From Ectocarpus siliculosus (taxonomy: Eukaryota > Sar > Phaeophyceae > Ectocarpales > Ectocarpaceae): a stretch of DNA of 64,000 bases. Both the position numbers and the translations under genes were made by a program. Within the stretch, counting starts at the first letter, position 1; every line of letters starts with the position of its first letter. Below the pieces are notes generated by a model that was not told the DNA's origin, ran no database searches, and was given only the letters and a program-made list of their open reading frames with translations. The stretch covers positions 3,290,652 through 3,354,651 of the forward strand of contig FN649758.1 in the NCBI GenBank assembly GCA_000310025.1. Reading direction: 5' to 3'. Shown here piece after piece: positions 24,069 to 34,803 of this stretch.

Positions 24069-24289
24069 GTTGCATAAGATACCACACCCCCTTCGACCGA
24101 TCTTCAAAGCTTGTTTACTCAACGACAAACAGGATGCCAAGTATGTTATGATAGTTCTCCGAAAGCTCTCTACATCATCGTTCCAACGCCGCCTCTCGAC
24201 ACCGCCGTGGTAACTAGTTTTACTTGCAGAGTTATGTATGTGTACCGAGCTTTGAAGATCGGTCCAGGGGGTGTGGTATCTTATGCAAC
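24069..24289. mobile_element. MITE-like element, copy 2
   Basis: 221-bp element with longer terminal inverted repeats than copy 1: left GTTGCATAAGATACCACACC, right the reverse complement GGTGTGGTATCTTATGCAAC. The inner parts of the repeats (CCGATCTTCAAAGCT / AGCTTTGAAGATCGG) and patches of the interior match the element at 11787, so the two belong to one family. Confidence 0.8.
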
Positions 24290-26324
24290 GAACGGCGGTA
24301 TCGCGCTGTAGTACCTGTGGAAGGTGCGGCCACCGGCGCTGGCAAACAACTCCACCGTGCCAATGACGGGGGTAAGAAGGCACCCTAGCTTGTAGAGAGT
24401 ACAAGACACTTGACAAGTACAGGATTGAGTGGTGTGACCTCGTGAGGTGCCATGCCATATGTTACACTTCACACGCACCTTCTTATAGCCTCCTCAATGC
24501 TGCAGCAGCAGTTTGCCTTGGCTCGTTGTCACCGCCTCCAATGTACCCTTTCGTACTCGTTACACTTTCCACCACACTCTAGGCTTGAGCAATGGCGGTG
24601 GTGATGCAGTGGTTCTGCCCCGCAAACGGGGAATGGGGACCAACAAAGTAACAACCCGATCCAGCTCCTGCCGGTGTCTCGGCCGTCGTTCTGCCTTTTT
24701 TTATTTTCGTTTTTGAATACTGCATCAGCCCCTCTAGGATAACGCGAGTGGAAACCCCACCGGGGTTCCGGGCTATTGCAAAGAGCAATACGAAAAACAA
24801 ACCTGCTGTTCTTGAGGGTATGCCAATATGTCAAGGTGAGCAATCTCGCGGGGCCGCTCCCTTGTTTGCGGAGGGAGACCCTGCCCAGGCCAGGTCGGTC
24901 TTCTCTGTCTCTGCTGTACAGTCATCTTCGCAACAGCCGCCACCACCATGTCTTCTCAAAGGACTCTAGGCATTTTCCTCCAGGTACGATCGCTCTCTCT
25001 GTTATGGGTGTAGAATCTGTCGATTCGAAGGGATTTGAGTTCCCGAACCTTTCCTGCGTCTCCTCTCCACGTCGGGGCGCTCTGCGACAGACATCTAGCA
25101 GCAGAGTGTGTTCTGTACTCGCAGCAGGTGGTTGTACACTGGTTCGTTGAAGAAGGAGATGTTTCTGTCTGTGTCGTGGGCTTCAGGTTCGGGATACATA
25201 CGTATTTCTGGTAGGAAATGAACCCAGCCATGGCCATACTGCTGTACAGTCTCCCTTTGCCGCAGTCGCAAGGCTGAACGTACACATGTTGCCTTGGAGC
25301 TTTGAAGCACGTTGTATGAGCTCAAGCTGGTCTTTACGCACTCGCTGTATAACAGTCCCGCCTACGGCTCGCAAAACACTCGAACGATCATGTTCACCGG
25401 ACCTTAGTCACGCAACTACCGCTGAAGACTCTTTGCGCCGCGACCAACGCCGCTATGTGAACTGCTTGCGAGAGGGGGAGACGCAACAAGTATTGAACAC
25501 ATCCAAGATAACCGAACTCAAGCAGTAGGAACCATCACACTTCGCCGTAAGCAATGTGGTTGCGGGACTGCCAATTTTCTTGGTTTTCAACACCTTCGTG
25601 TTTTCTCCTCTTCTGTTCGGGGTGTGTGGCATCACAGGAGTTGGGAAAGAAGATCGTCGATACTTAATCTACAGCAGTAGGTCAAATCTGGCTGCAAAAA
25701 AAGACAGATTTACCTTGGCGTCCGCCAATCAGCTGTCTCCATTTAACTTGGCGCCTACTTGGCGTCTCGTCGTCTTGTGTATTTTCCGAGTAATTTTGGC
25801 AATTACGCCGCTTTTTCTTCTGCGCGCACATTCGAACCAACCAGTTCAGAGACCGACACACATCAGGCGGGAGCCTGAGCGTTGCAACTGGCGCATACCA
25901 GACGCCAACAGCAGCAGAGACCACTCTGGTCTCTGTGTGCACGAAGTTTCGCAATGTCAATCCACACTGAGTGTCGATGACGAGCACGCAGCAGCACACG
26001 CCAGAAGAGCTACAGCGAGGAGAGAGAGGGAGATCGCACAAAAAAACACGCACGCACGCACGCACACACGCGAATACTTTGTCGAGCTACAGCGGTAGTA
26101 CCCACACCCAGGGATCCATGCATGCTTGTATATCATCTGAACGCCCTGTCCTCTCGCCAGAACACTTGCAAGTAGTATCGTGATGATGATGCGCTGGCAC
26201 CTCCGCTTTGTTTTTTTTCGCTCTCTTGACTCCATCTATCGGTAGGTTCTTTGGAGTGAACACCCCACCCACAGCAATCGCCATCAATCATCCATCCCGA
26301 CGCGTCGGTATGTTGACAACCCGC
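24290..26324. other. Intergenic, no gene seen
   Basis: Several open frames of 60-180 codons on both strands, the longest 25556-26098 (+), carry no motif I recognise. A CACG/CGCA microsatellite occurs near 26045-26075. Confidence 0.45.
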
Positions 26325-29300
26325 ATGGCAGAATATATGCACGGTGATTTCTTTGCTGCCCCGGTGACGGCACCTCTGCTCTGGTGTCTCCTTTCCTTCA
26401 GATTCATTGAGTGAAGTGCAACATTTTTTTTTTTTTCTTAATATGACACAACGAAACCATCTCTATCATAGAAAAGAGTCTGAGACAGATTAGCAATGGA
26501 TTCATAGCGTCAGAAAGTACCTGTATGTCTACGATTTCCCAGACAGCATATAGGGACATCTCCCCTGCGGGTAACAGGCTCAACAAGACAGTTTGGTAGC
26601 TGTCTTGTGTGTCTCATATATGTTATGTTGGGAAGGTGCAGATGATATGTGTTAGGTACTGGTCGGGCGTTTTGTGTGTGGCACCCTTTTAATCGTAGGG
26701 CATGCAATCTCCCTCAGTTTGCAAACGTATTTTCAATGTGGTACGCGTATGTACCGGGTATTTGGGAACATTTTGAAAGCGTGTGGCCCGCAGATGAATG
26801 GGTTTCACCGTGTGTTCGCGGGCTTCGCCCGCGTAATTAAACTCCTACATGAAAATTCTGTCCCGGTACATTCAAAATTTACCGTCAACCTACAAATCAC
26901 TTTGAGTACACTTGAATTGGGGGGTGGGTCACGTCGAGGCAACCAATCGCCTTCACAAGCATCGTGGACCCATCATTACCATTCTTGACTATGTCGCTAC
27001 CAGGGAGCGGTGCTGCCATGTCGCACATTCCATCCTTGTAGCCAGTCGTGTGACGAGTGGCACCTGGATGTGCAAGCCATCCCATGCATACCAACGATGA
27101 CGACTGTTCGGCATTCATTCTTTCGAGGTCAACTAAACCCTCAGTGCCAAATAAATAGTAGGGATTCCACGTTGAGAGCTAATCGCTTGCCACCGAGGGT
27201 GTGCCACGTTCTTGGTTGTTCCATCATCTTGTGTCCTGTTTGCCTGTTTCCGAACACCCTCTCATTCACCTCCATTCGATTATTGCTTCTTCGACATGTG
27301 CGCTTGCCGCGTTACAGGAGACCTTCGGGTCTTTCGCTCTGCTGATGATGGTGTTCCCGTTCAACAGCTTCTTGGGCGACACGTGGTCCGCCTGGATTCA
27401 ACACTTCTTCTCCGTCATGATCGTGAGACCAATCGCAACACTTGCCTCGCGGCAGCAACAGTCATGTGCAGCAACAATAAAATAGCTGTGGTATTGTAGC
27501 TGATCTGAGTGGTGTTCTAGAGAACTCAGAGGTGCTTGTGGCAGAGGCAGGAACATGCGACTATCTGATAGAACTTGTTGTTCTGTAAGTCCCCGATACC
27601 GGGGCACCGGTACAAGCATCAATATGTTTCGCGTTTGCTACAAGTCAGAAAATTTCAAAATCTTCGCTCTCATTTCATCCCCCATCCGCGCGCGCCCCGG
27701 TGCTGCATTCTTTATACACCGAAACCCCGGGGTTGACCTTCCAGACGGACTACACCAACGGAGGCGCCCAGGTCAACCCCGCTATGTCGGTCGGCACTTT
27801 CTTCTACGGTTGGAACGACCAGTCGTCCTTGGTACGTGCGAACAGACCGTAGGTGACGAGTGTATGCCATTCCTTGTACAAAGGGACGAGATTCGGAGCA
27901 GACGATATCAATAGCCGTCGAGGATGGTCAACCCTTGTTGAAGCGGTTGCCCGAACGGATATTGACCGCGTTGTTCTTGGGCCGAATTCCCGTGTCCGAT
28001 AGACTAGTTATTTTCGGCAGTGCAAAGAGAGTCAGTGCCGATATCGGTAGCATTGGCAAGTTCTCGGCGAGGGATTCGAGCCACACATGTATCTGTTCTG
28101 TTTGCATACGACCGGTGTGGGGTTTATGAGGCACAATGATATCGTGGGCGTTGTCGCCCAAACCACCTATTAGATTTTCGTTCGTGAGATGATTGGACAG
28201 CTTGATGTCCACACCCGCGTGTTTCTTTTGTAGCACCACTCGGGCTGGAGGTTGGTTGCTTGTGAGCTGGGAGAGGTTGTCTTGATGCTGTCTCTGGCCT
28301 CGATGCTGTTTCCTGAATGTTCGCCCACTTGTACCGCGCCCCGATTCGCAAAAACCAATAACGACCAGTGCCTCTCATGCTTGGCGTTTCGACAACCCCG
28401 TCTCCCGGCGTTGTGGTGTGTCTTCGTCTCCGCTCGCCATGCTCCAGGTGGTCCGCATCGTGGGACAAATGGTGGGCGGCTTCTACGCGTTCCCCATCAT
28501 GGCGAAGCTGCTCCCCAGCTACGCCACGAGCAGCATGGGCGGGCCCACCCTGGCGGCGGGCGCTAGCACGGGTCAGGGCATGGCCTGGGAGTTCGGCTCG
28601 ACGTTCGCGTTGATCCTGATCGTGTACGTCGCGGCCACGCAGGTATTTGTCTTGTTTTGACGAAAGCGGGGTTATTGGATCGAGGGATCCGTGGGCGGGA
28701 ACGCCACTTCTGCTCAACGCGTGGTCGAATTGGATGGATTTGTTTTCCTTCTAGCGATAATGAGCTGTCAGGCGCAGGGACGTCGCGTAGCGTTGTCTTT
28801 CGCACCGTGGCTTGAAATTTCGGCCCCACGTCTCTAAGGCTGAACTGCAGAATTGTGACCGAGGTTTCCGCGACCACTCAAGGCCTTTTTCCGTGTTTTG
28901 ATCATCGATCTTGTGGTGGGTATGGTTATGCCACCGTCGTGGTGTTGGCACGCGTCGAGCGCTTTCGTCCTTTGTGTTATGAGGGTTGGCTGGAGTTGGG
29001 AAAAAACATGTGTGCGGCGATTTTGACTACCTCGTAGGTCAATACGCAGTGCTGTTTTCGTCGGCATTCATCTCTTAGGAGCAAGCGGACGCGACGCCGC
29101 ACGTTCGCCATAGTTTATCTCCTTTCTCGTACGAAATCACTCGGGATATGGGGCCCGCGAAGTGGGTGGGCGCCTTCCCAGGACGAAAAAGTCGTCGCCT
29201 CACCTCCCCCGACGTATACCTCCTGCCTACACATGATGCCATGGGCTAACTCTTCTCGACCCAAGAGGAAGTTCTTCGGCGATGGACTTATTCATGGGGT

Positions 29301-30230
29301 GCGGCAGAATATCGGCAGTGCGGACAGCAGAATTCGGCTGTCTGCATCCCTTTCGCTGTCTCCCTTGATTGGGTTCTCGACGGTACTTGGCCCCCTTTCC
29401 TCCATTCCTACCCTTGACTGCTGTGTTGTTTCCGTTCGTTCCGTAATTTCAGATCGGTCTTCCTGGACAGCGACCGGTGATCGCCACGGGCATCCGCGCG
29501 CTTATCCACTTGAGCGCTGTCAAGGGCGGGAAGACCGGGCCCGCCATGAACCCCATGATCGCGACTGCTTGGGTGAGAGCACGGTCGTTGCAGCCGTCAC
29601 ATTTACGAGTGACGTGGGTCATCGGTACTGCTGTATGTCATGATTATGGTGGATGTCTTGCGAACACCAAACTCGCAACTGCGCTGCTAGTCGAGAACGG
29701 GACGGGCGTGCGACGTGGCAGGCAGTCATCGCAGCTCGTGCGGTGGCATTACCGCTTTTTTCTACCACGTAGTGACGACGGCTATGACGGATGTGGCCTC
29801 AGGTTTAACACGGTTTTCGGATCGGTATTCTAGCGATATTTTGACAAGGTTTGGCTTCGGTCTCGCCCGGCCCATCTCTATTTTTTGGTAACGCTCTTGC
29901 CTGCGGTGCCACCCCGTCAGGCTAGCTTCCCTCCGTCCCCTGCTATGGTAGCATGCACCACATACTTTAAAACTTCCGCCCACGTAATCCTGGCCTTGCC
30001 TGAAGGAATGATCGGTGTTCCTTGTGTAGTTGCGCCTGGTATCTCCTTACCGCTTGTTTTTCCCGGTTTGTTTGTGCCCATGTGATACTCCTCAGGCGGT
30101 GTACGACAAGTCTGTCACCATGGACCAGCAGTGGTTCCTGGTGTACTGGGTCGCTCCTTGCGCCGCGGCGGTGGCAGGCACCCTGCTGTGGAAAGCTCTC
30201 GAGCCCAAACCCAAGGCTAAAACCGACTGA
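26325..30230 (+). CDS. MIP/aquaporin-family channel
   Basis: Membrane channel of the major intrinsic protein family, for water or small neutral solutes. Firm exons: 27318-27422, 27745-27831, 28448-28642, 29453-29572 and 30096-30230 (stop TGA), all phase 0. A candidate first exon, 26325-26363 (ATG, 13 codons, phase 0), would give 226 residues; it is much less certain. Seen: ETFGSFALLMMV at the start of helix 1, first pore motif GGAQVNPAMSVG (about residues 59-61), helices in exon 3, second pore motif TGPAMNPMIATAW (about 175-177), last helix WFLVYWVAPCAAAVAGTLLW and a basic tail. The second motif is NPM instead of NPA, and the Arg that normally follows it in the selectivity filter is Ile. Loop lengths are short for the family. 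The substrate cannot be told from sequence alone. Confidence 0.85.
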
Positions 30231-31719
30231 GCTCACGTGGAGTTTTGTGGGGATGGTTGGTGCGAGGGGGGGGGGGCGATGCCTGGAGCATCTAGACGGG
30301 ACGCTGTACGGGGAGGACAGCATCCGAACAGCAGATTGGAAAGGGGAAACTTTTCCCCACAATTTTCCGCGTCTTTTTTATCATGTCCGATATCGTTTTT
30401 CCCTTTTGTGTAATCGGTGTTGCATCCGGTTTCACGCACATTGTTCTCTGTCAGCGTGCAAGGCCTTTTGAGCACGCATGCAGCAAGGAGGGGTGGCAAG
30501 TGAGTTGTGGCGGGGGTGTTTCGTTTTTAGAGTATCCGCCCCGCAGGTTAGCGCAGTCAGTCGCGCTATGCATATTACTTGAATATTTTTCATAATGTAG
30601 TTGCCTCCCTTGTCTCATACTCGGAGTTTCTTGGTGTTTTATTAGTCAAAATAGAGTTCAGTTAGGGTAGAGTTTTGGGTAGCCTCGTGTTCTGGATAGG
30701 CACCCGTCCTACAGCAGCATTCGCGTCGGCACTGTTGTCAACGCGCTGAGGGTTGTACCTTGTTGCAGCTGCTGTGTGTGACGTCACGAGTTGCATAGTG
30801 GCAGGAAGTGGACGACGCTGTCGGAGTATGTGTACGAGCTACGTAGCGCAGGGCACTAGGCGGTAGAAAACCGTAATTCGTGTTTTTCACCGGCAGCACG
30901 CGTTGGCATTCATGGGCCGGGGATATAGTCTTCCCCTGAGTTCTGCGCGAATGCCTCCGCCGCCACACCGAATATATAATTCCGCTACGGCGTTGACGAG
31001 GTTTCACTCGGTAATTGTGTTTTTTTTAGTTTTCTTGTCTTGTGTGTTTAGGAACGACGTCACTACAATATTTATATTTTCGTCGACGATATTTGACCGC
31101 CAACACGAAACGGCCATATGTGGAATCGTCTCTCGCATTTGCCGGGCGTGGTGCTCGGCCGCACCTCGACTCATCTCTTGGGCTTATGGCCCAATCGGGT
31201 CGTACGCTACTGCACCCTGTTCTTGGAGCGATCAGCCAGCTGGGGACTTGGATTTCCCGGCCTGTACTGTTGGCAGTGAGCATTTTGGCCTCAAACCACC
31301 CCCTCACGCAATCCCTCATGCGCTTTCGGAAACCACTCGGCACCGAAAATTAGACCTCAGAGTAGATGAGTTCACACACGAGTCCACCCGCTCTCTTGAC
31401 ACAGCGCGCTTGCTATATAGGACGGTACGCAAGACCAGACTCCATCGAATACGTTGGTACCCTTCGGTGTGCTCGACGCCCGTGGCACAACGTCCGGCGA
31501 CAGACCCATCAAGAGAGTTTTCGTCGCGCAGCGGGTGGAAACGAGGGTTCTACTAAAGAAAGAGGACACCTGTGCCGAAAAAAAAATGAAAACGCTGAAC
31601 TGCGATGTCCTTGTAACAATGGCGGGTGCAAACAAGGAAACAAGAGCTGGCCGACCGCTTGGGACGGTGCATGCATCGTTGTTGACATTTTCCTCTATGA
31701 GGACTGAGGCACTGGTTGC
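30231..31719. other. Intergenic between convergent genes
   Basis: Short frames without recognisable motifs. It should contain the 3' UTRs of the MIP gene (+) and of the GAF-like coiled-coil gene (-). Confidence 0.5.
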
Positions 31720-34700
31720 TTAGACCACTCCTACGGTTAGCGTCCCCCCGACCCTACCCCGCTTCAGTGAGTCGGACAGCCGCGCGTGAACGGAGGTGAT
31801 GTGCTGGAGTGCCGCGGAAGAGGCGCCCGAACGGGTGAACGGCGAAGAAGATACTGAGGTCATGGCCGCCACATCCGCCCCGCCGTCTCGAGTCTCACTC
31901 TCCTTGGAGCCAGCTACGTTGACATGTGGGAAAAGCACCCGTTCCGCTGGCGAAGCCGGATGGCTCCAGCCTAAAAGCGTAGACCCCACGGTGTCACTCA
32001 CACCCAGCACGCCTGCTTTCTTGTTGCTCGCGCAAGACGGTCGCAGCACGCCAGCCACCCCTCCACTGCGCTCTCCCCTCCGGCTTGACCACAGCCCAAA
32101 CACCCCCTCCACGCCGCCAAAGTTATCGGTTGTCGGGGTGGCCTGAGCGTTCTTCTTCCGCTCCCGCTCGAGCTCGAGCTCGGCGAGCTGGAGCTCCCCC
32201 CTCGTCGCGCCCACGTCTGCCCTTGCCCTCGCCAGAGCCGCCGCGGACCGGGCTTCCGAGGCCCTTAAGCCTGCGGCTCGCCCCTCTAGCGTCTTCACGC
32301 GCTCGGCCAGGGCGGTCGTTCCGTCGCGGAGCCTCCTCAGCTCTTCTTCCCGGGAAGACTTTGCCAGCTGGGTTTCCCCAGGGCCCGTCGACGACGAAAT
32401 TACCTCGTGCATCCGGTTTTCGACGTGCCGGGCGCGCCGAGAGCTTGACCGCCTCCTCTTAAAGGCGTTGGATCGCGCCGGCCGCCCGTGAATCTCATCA
32501 GCTGTATCGGTGGCGAACAGCGCAAGGCCCACGGCGTGGACTACGGCGTTGATGGCGCTCGAAATGCACTGCGGTAGATGCGTCCGTGGGGGTGACGGCG
32601 GTTCAGATATCGCCTCGGTCAAGGGTGACACGGCGTCCGACGGCGACCCCGCACCCTCTTCGTCGTCGCCATCGTCGCAGGCAGCCTCAACCGCGTCGAG
32701 TCGCAGCACCCACGCGAGCAGGCCGGTGGTGCCGACGCTGCCCGACATTGCGCAGCTGCCGGTAACACAATCCACGTATTCCCTCTGCAATTCAGCGGCT
32801 CTCATCCTGCCTGAAGACACCGGGGTCCCCGGGCCGCCATTTTCCCCGTTGACCAATCGCTCGGGTTCAACAGGCAGTACGGCGGGAACGGGTGAAAAAT
32901 AAACCACCGGGCTCTGCCTCGAAGCACCACCACCGTCATTGCCATCCCTACAGCCTTGCGAAGAACGGGCCGGGGTTAAGTCCATCGTCACGCACATCGT
33001 CTTGCCGGTGGAGTACGCCTGCACGGCAGCTTCCTCGACCGTCCGCGCCCAAGCCTTTCCGCACTCAAATCTTTCCGAACCGTCCACCGCCCCGTGCATT
33101 CTCGACGCTGTGGCTGTTGCCCAGGCGCGCGGATCGGGCGAGAAGGAAGTGCGGCGGTCGCCCCCCGCCCCTGCCGCACTCCTACTACTTCCGCCGCTCC
33201 TGTGTCTACGCGGGGTGAGAAGGACACTCCCTTCGCAGCCCGGAACCACCGCGCTGGCTAGCCTTTCGACAGACGCGGCTACCGCGGCGTGGCCCTTCCT
33301 TCCGGCGTCGTCCAGGCCCGACAGGAGGTGCCGCAGAGCGTCGGTCTGCTGGTCCGCCCGTTCTGCGGCCGCTGCCTCGGTCAGCGCCTGCGCTTTTGAA
33401 GCCTCGGCGGCTGCAACCAGGGCCCTCATGCCGGCGACGGCGCGCTGCCCTCGCGTCCGCGCTTCCGCTTCGGCGGCGGAGGTGCAGGCCGCGGCAACCT
33501 CGTCTCGTTCCTTCAGGCGCCGAACGTGTTCCTTCTCGCGCAAAACCTGGAGCGCTATACCTAGACACGCCGCCAGGGCCGAACCCACCGCAAATCTGTC
33601 TCTTATCCTGAAGCAACCCTGCCTCGCGTTTGAATTGCCACGGATGGAGAGGACCAGGGGTTCGGCGCGGCTTCCGTAGTAAGGAATGTGCACCTGCAGT
33701 TGTTTCGCCAAGCCCGGGCCGTCATCGCCACTGATGGAATCAGGGTAGGAATGCGGTATTGCGTTCTCTTCGTCCTCGCCGTGTAGGTCACTGGTAGCCC
33801 TGGGTGTGTGAATCCCTTCACCCATCTGTCGCAGCGAAAGTGGTAATGCGTCCCTCGCAATCCGGTCCTCTTTCAGCTCCGTCTCGCTCTCCGCGCCAGC
33901 CTCCGGCTCGGCGAAGGGCAGGTGAACTACGCGAGCAAACGAACAGCACAGAGCGTTTCGAGCGGCGCGTTCAACTACGGCTAGAACCTTGCCCGTACCC
34001 GACTCATCAGACAGGCCGACCTCCTCCGCATCATCCCCGGTCCCGGCCCCGGCAAGATCACCCGCTCCACAAGCAGCACCAATATCAGCCACCGCGGAAC
34101 AGACACCCTTGAGCTGCCGCCGGAGTTCTTCCGCCTCTCGACGAGCCCTCCCCAACCCCTTCTCTGCAGCCGCTATCTCTCCCGCGCGGTGCTCGTCGAG
34201 CTCGGCCTTCCTCTTCGCCTCGCGTTGCGCCCGTCGGTCCCTCTCTTCCACCAGGACGGCGACGGCCTCGGAGGCTTCTTCCATGCCCCGGAAGGATTCT
34301 CGCAGGGCGGCCTTCATCTCGGACAACGCGGCGCGATCGCGGACGCCGGCGAGGGCCTGGGCGAGAAAAGTCGCCGCGTGAGAGGCGACGCTGGTCTCGT
34401 GCTCCGAGAAATCCGGGCCGGGTCCACGGGATACGACAAGCTCGAGTTCAACCGCGGAGGGCCGGCCGCGACCACCAGGGCAAGAGGAAGCCGTAGAAGG
34501 GAGGGGCATATCATCGGTGGTGTCGTCGCTGCTGCTGCTGCCAAGGGCTGGGAGGAATGCCCAGCCGGGGTGGGTTGAAGACAGGCAAAACCTGAGTAGC
34601 GGCGGGGCGCCGGGTGCAGAGCTGTTGGTGCTGAAGGGGGTCGGAGTGTGCTCTTCCGTCCAGGCGCAAGCGTCCATGCTTCGTCGGAAGAACGCGGCCG

Positions 34701-34803
34701 TGGCGGAGATTGCACCTGCCTCCGTCATAGCTTCTCCCATCTGATGAACAACATGAGGTTTGGGGGGTTTACAGGCAAGCATTTTAGAGCCAAGAGCAAA
34801 CAT
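31720..34803 (-). CDS. Coiled-coil protein with three GAF-like modules
   Basis: Uninterrupted frame of 1027 codons from ATG (34803-34801) to TAA; no intron needed, unlike most other genes here. I do not recognise a named family. Three segments look like degenerate GAF domains: about 25-155 (ends DFSEHETSVASHAATFLAQAL), 235-425 (PLVLSIRG then FRIRDRFAVGSALAACLGIAL) and 530-765 (SPVVYFSPVPAV then ISSAINAVVHAVGLALF). They alternate with Ala/Glu/Arg-rich coiled coils at about 160-235, 425-530 and 820-880. The tail is Ser/Thr/Gly-rich. No signal peptide or membrane helix is seen. GAF folds bind small ligands or mediate dimerisation, but no ligand residues can be assigned, so the role is unknown. 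A later ATG (residue 22) is an alternative start. Confidence 0.65.
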   Translation of the reverse strand: MFALGSKMLACKPPKPHVVHQMGEAMTEAGAISATAAFFRRSMDACAWTEEHTPTPFSTNSSAPGAPPLLRFCLSSTHPGWAFLPALGSSSSDDTTDDMPLPSTASSCPGGRGRPSAVELELVVSRGPGPDFSEHETSVASHAATFLAQALAGVRDRAALSEMKAALRESFRGMEEASEAVAVLVEERDRRAQREAKRKAELDEHRAGEIAAAEKGLGRARREAEELRRQLKGVCSAVADIGAACGAGDLAGAGTGDDAEEVGLSDESGTGKVLAVVERAARNALCCSFARVVHLPFAEPEAGAESETELKEDRIARDALPLSLRQMGEGIHTPRATSDLHGEDEENAIPHSYPDSISGDDGPGLAKQLQVHIPYYGSRAEPLVLSIRGNSNARQGCFRIRDRFAVGSALAACLGIALQVLREKEHVRRLKERDEVAAACTSAAEAEARTRGQRAVAGMRALVAAAEASKAQALTEAAAAERADQQTDALRHLLSGLDDAGRKGHAAVAASVERLASAVVPGCEGSVLLTPRRHRSGGSSRSAAGAGGDRRTSFSPDPRAWATATASRMHGAVDGSERFECGKAWARTVEEAAVQAYSTGKTMCVTMDLTPARSSQGCRDGNDGGGASRQSPVVYFSPVPAVLPVEPERLVNGENGGPGTPVSSGRMRAAELQREYVDCVTGSCAMSGSVGTTGLLAWVLRLDAVEAACDDGDDEEGAGSPSDAVSPLTEAISEPPSPPRTHLPQCISSAINAVVHAVGLALFATDTADEIHGRPARSNAFKRRRSSSRRARHVENRMHEVISSSTGPGETQLAKSSREEELRRLRDGTTALAERVKTLEGRAAGLRASEARSAAALARARADVGATRGELQLAELELERERKKNAQATPTTDNFGGVEGVFGLWSSRRGERSGGVAGVLRPSCASNKKAGVLGVSDTVGSTLLGWSHPASPAERVLFPHVNVAGSKESETRDGGADVAAMTSVSSSPFTRSGASSAALQHITSVHARLSDSLKRGRVGGTLTVGVV

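Noticed and set aside
25556-26098. Plus-strand frame of 180 codons
   Set aside because: No recognisable motif, mixed composition, and upstream of a well-supported gene without splice continuity.
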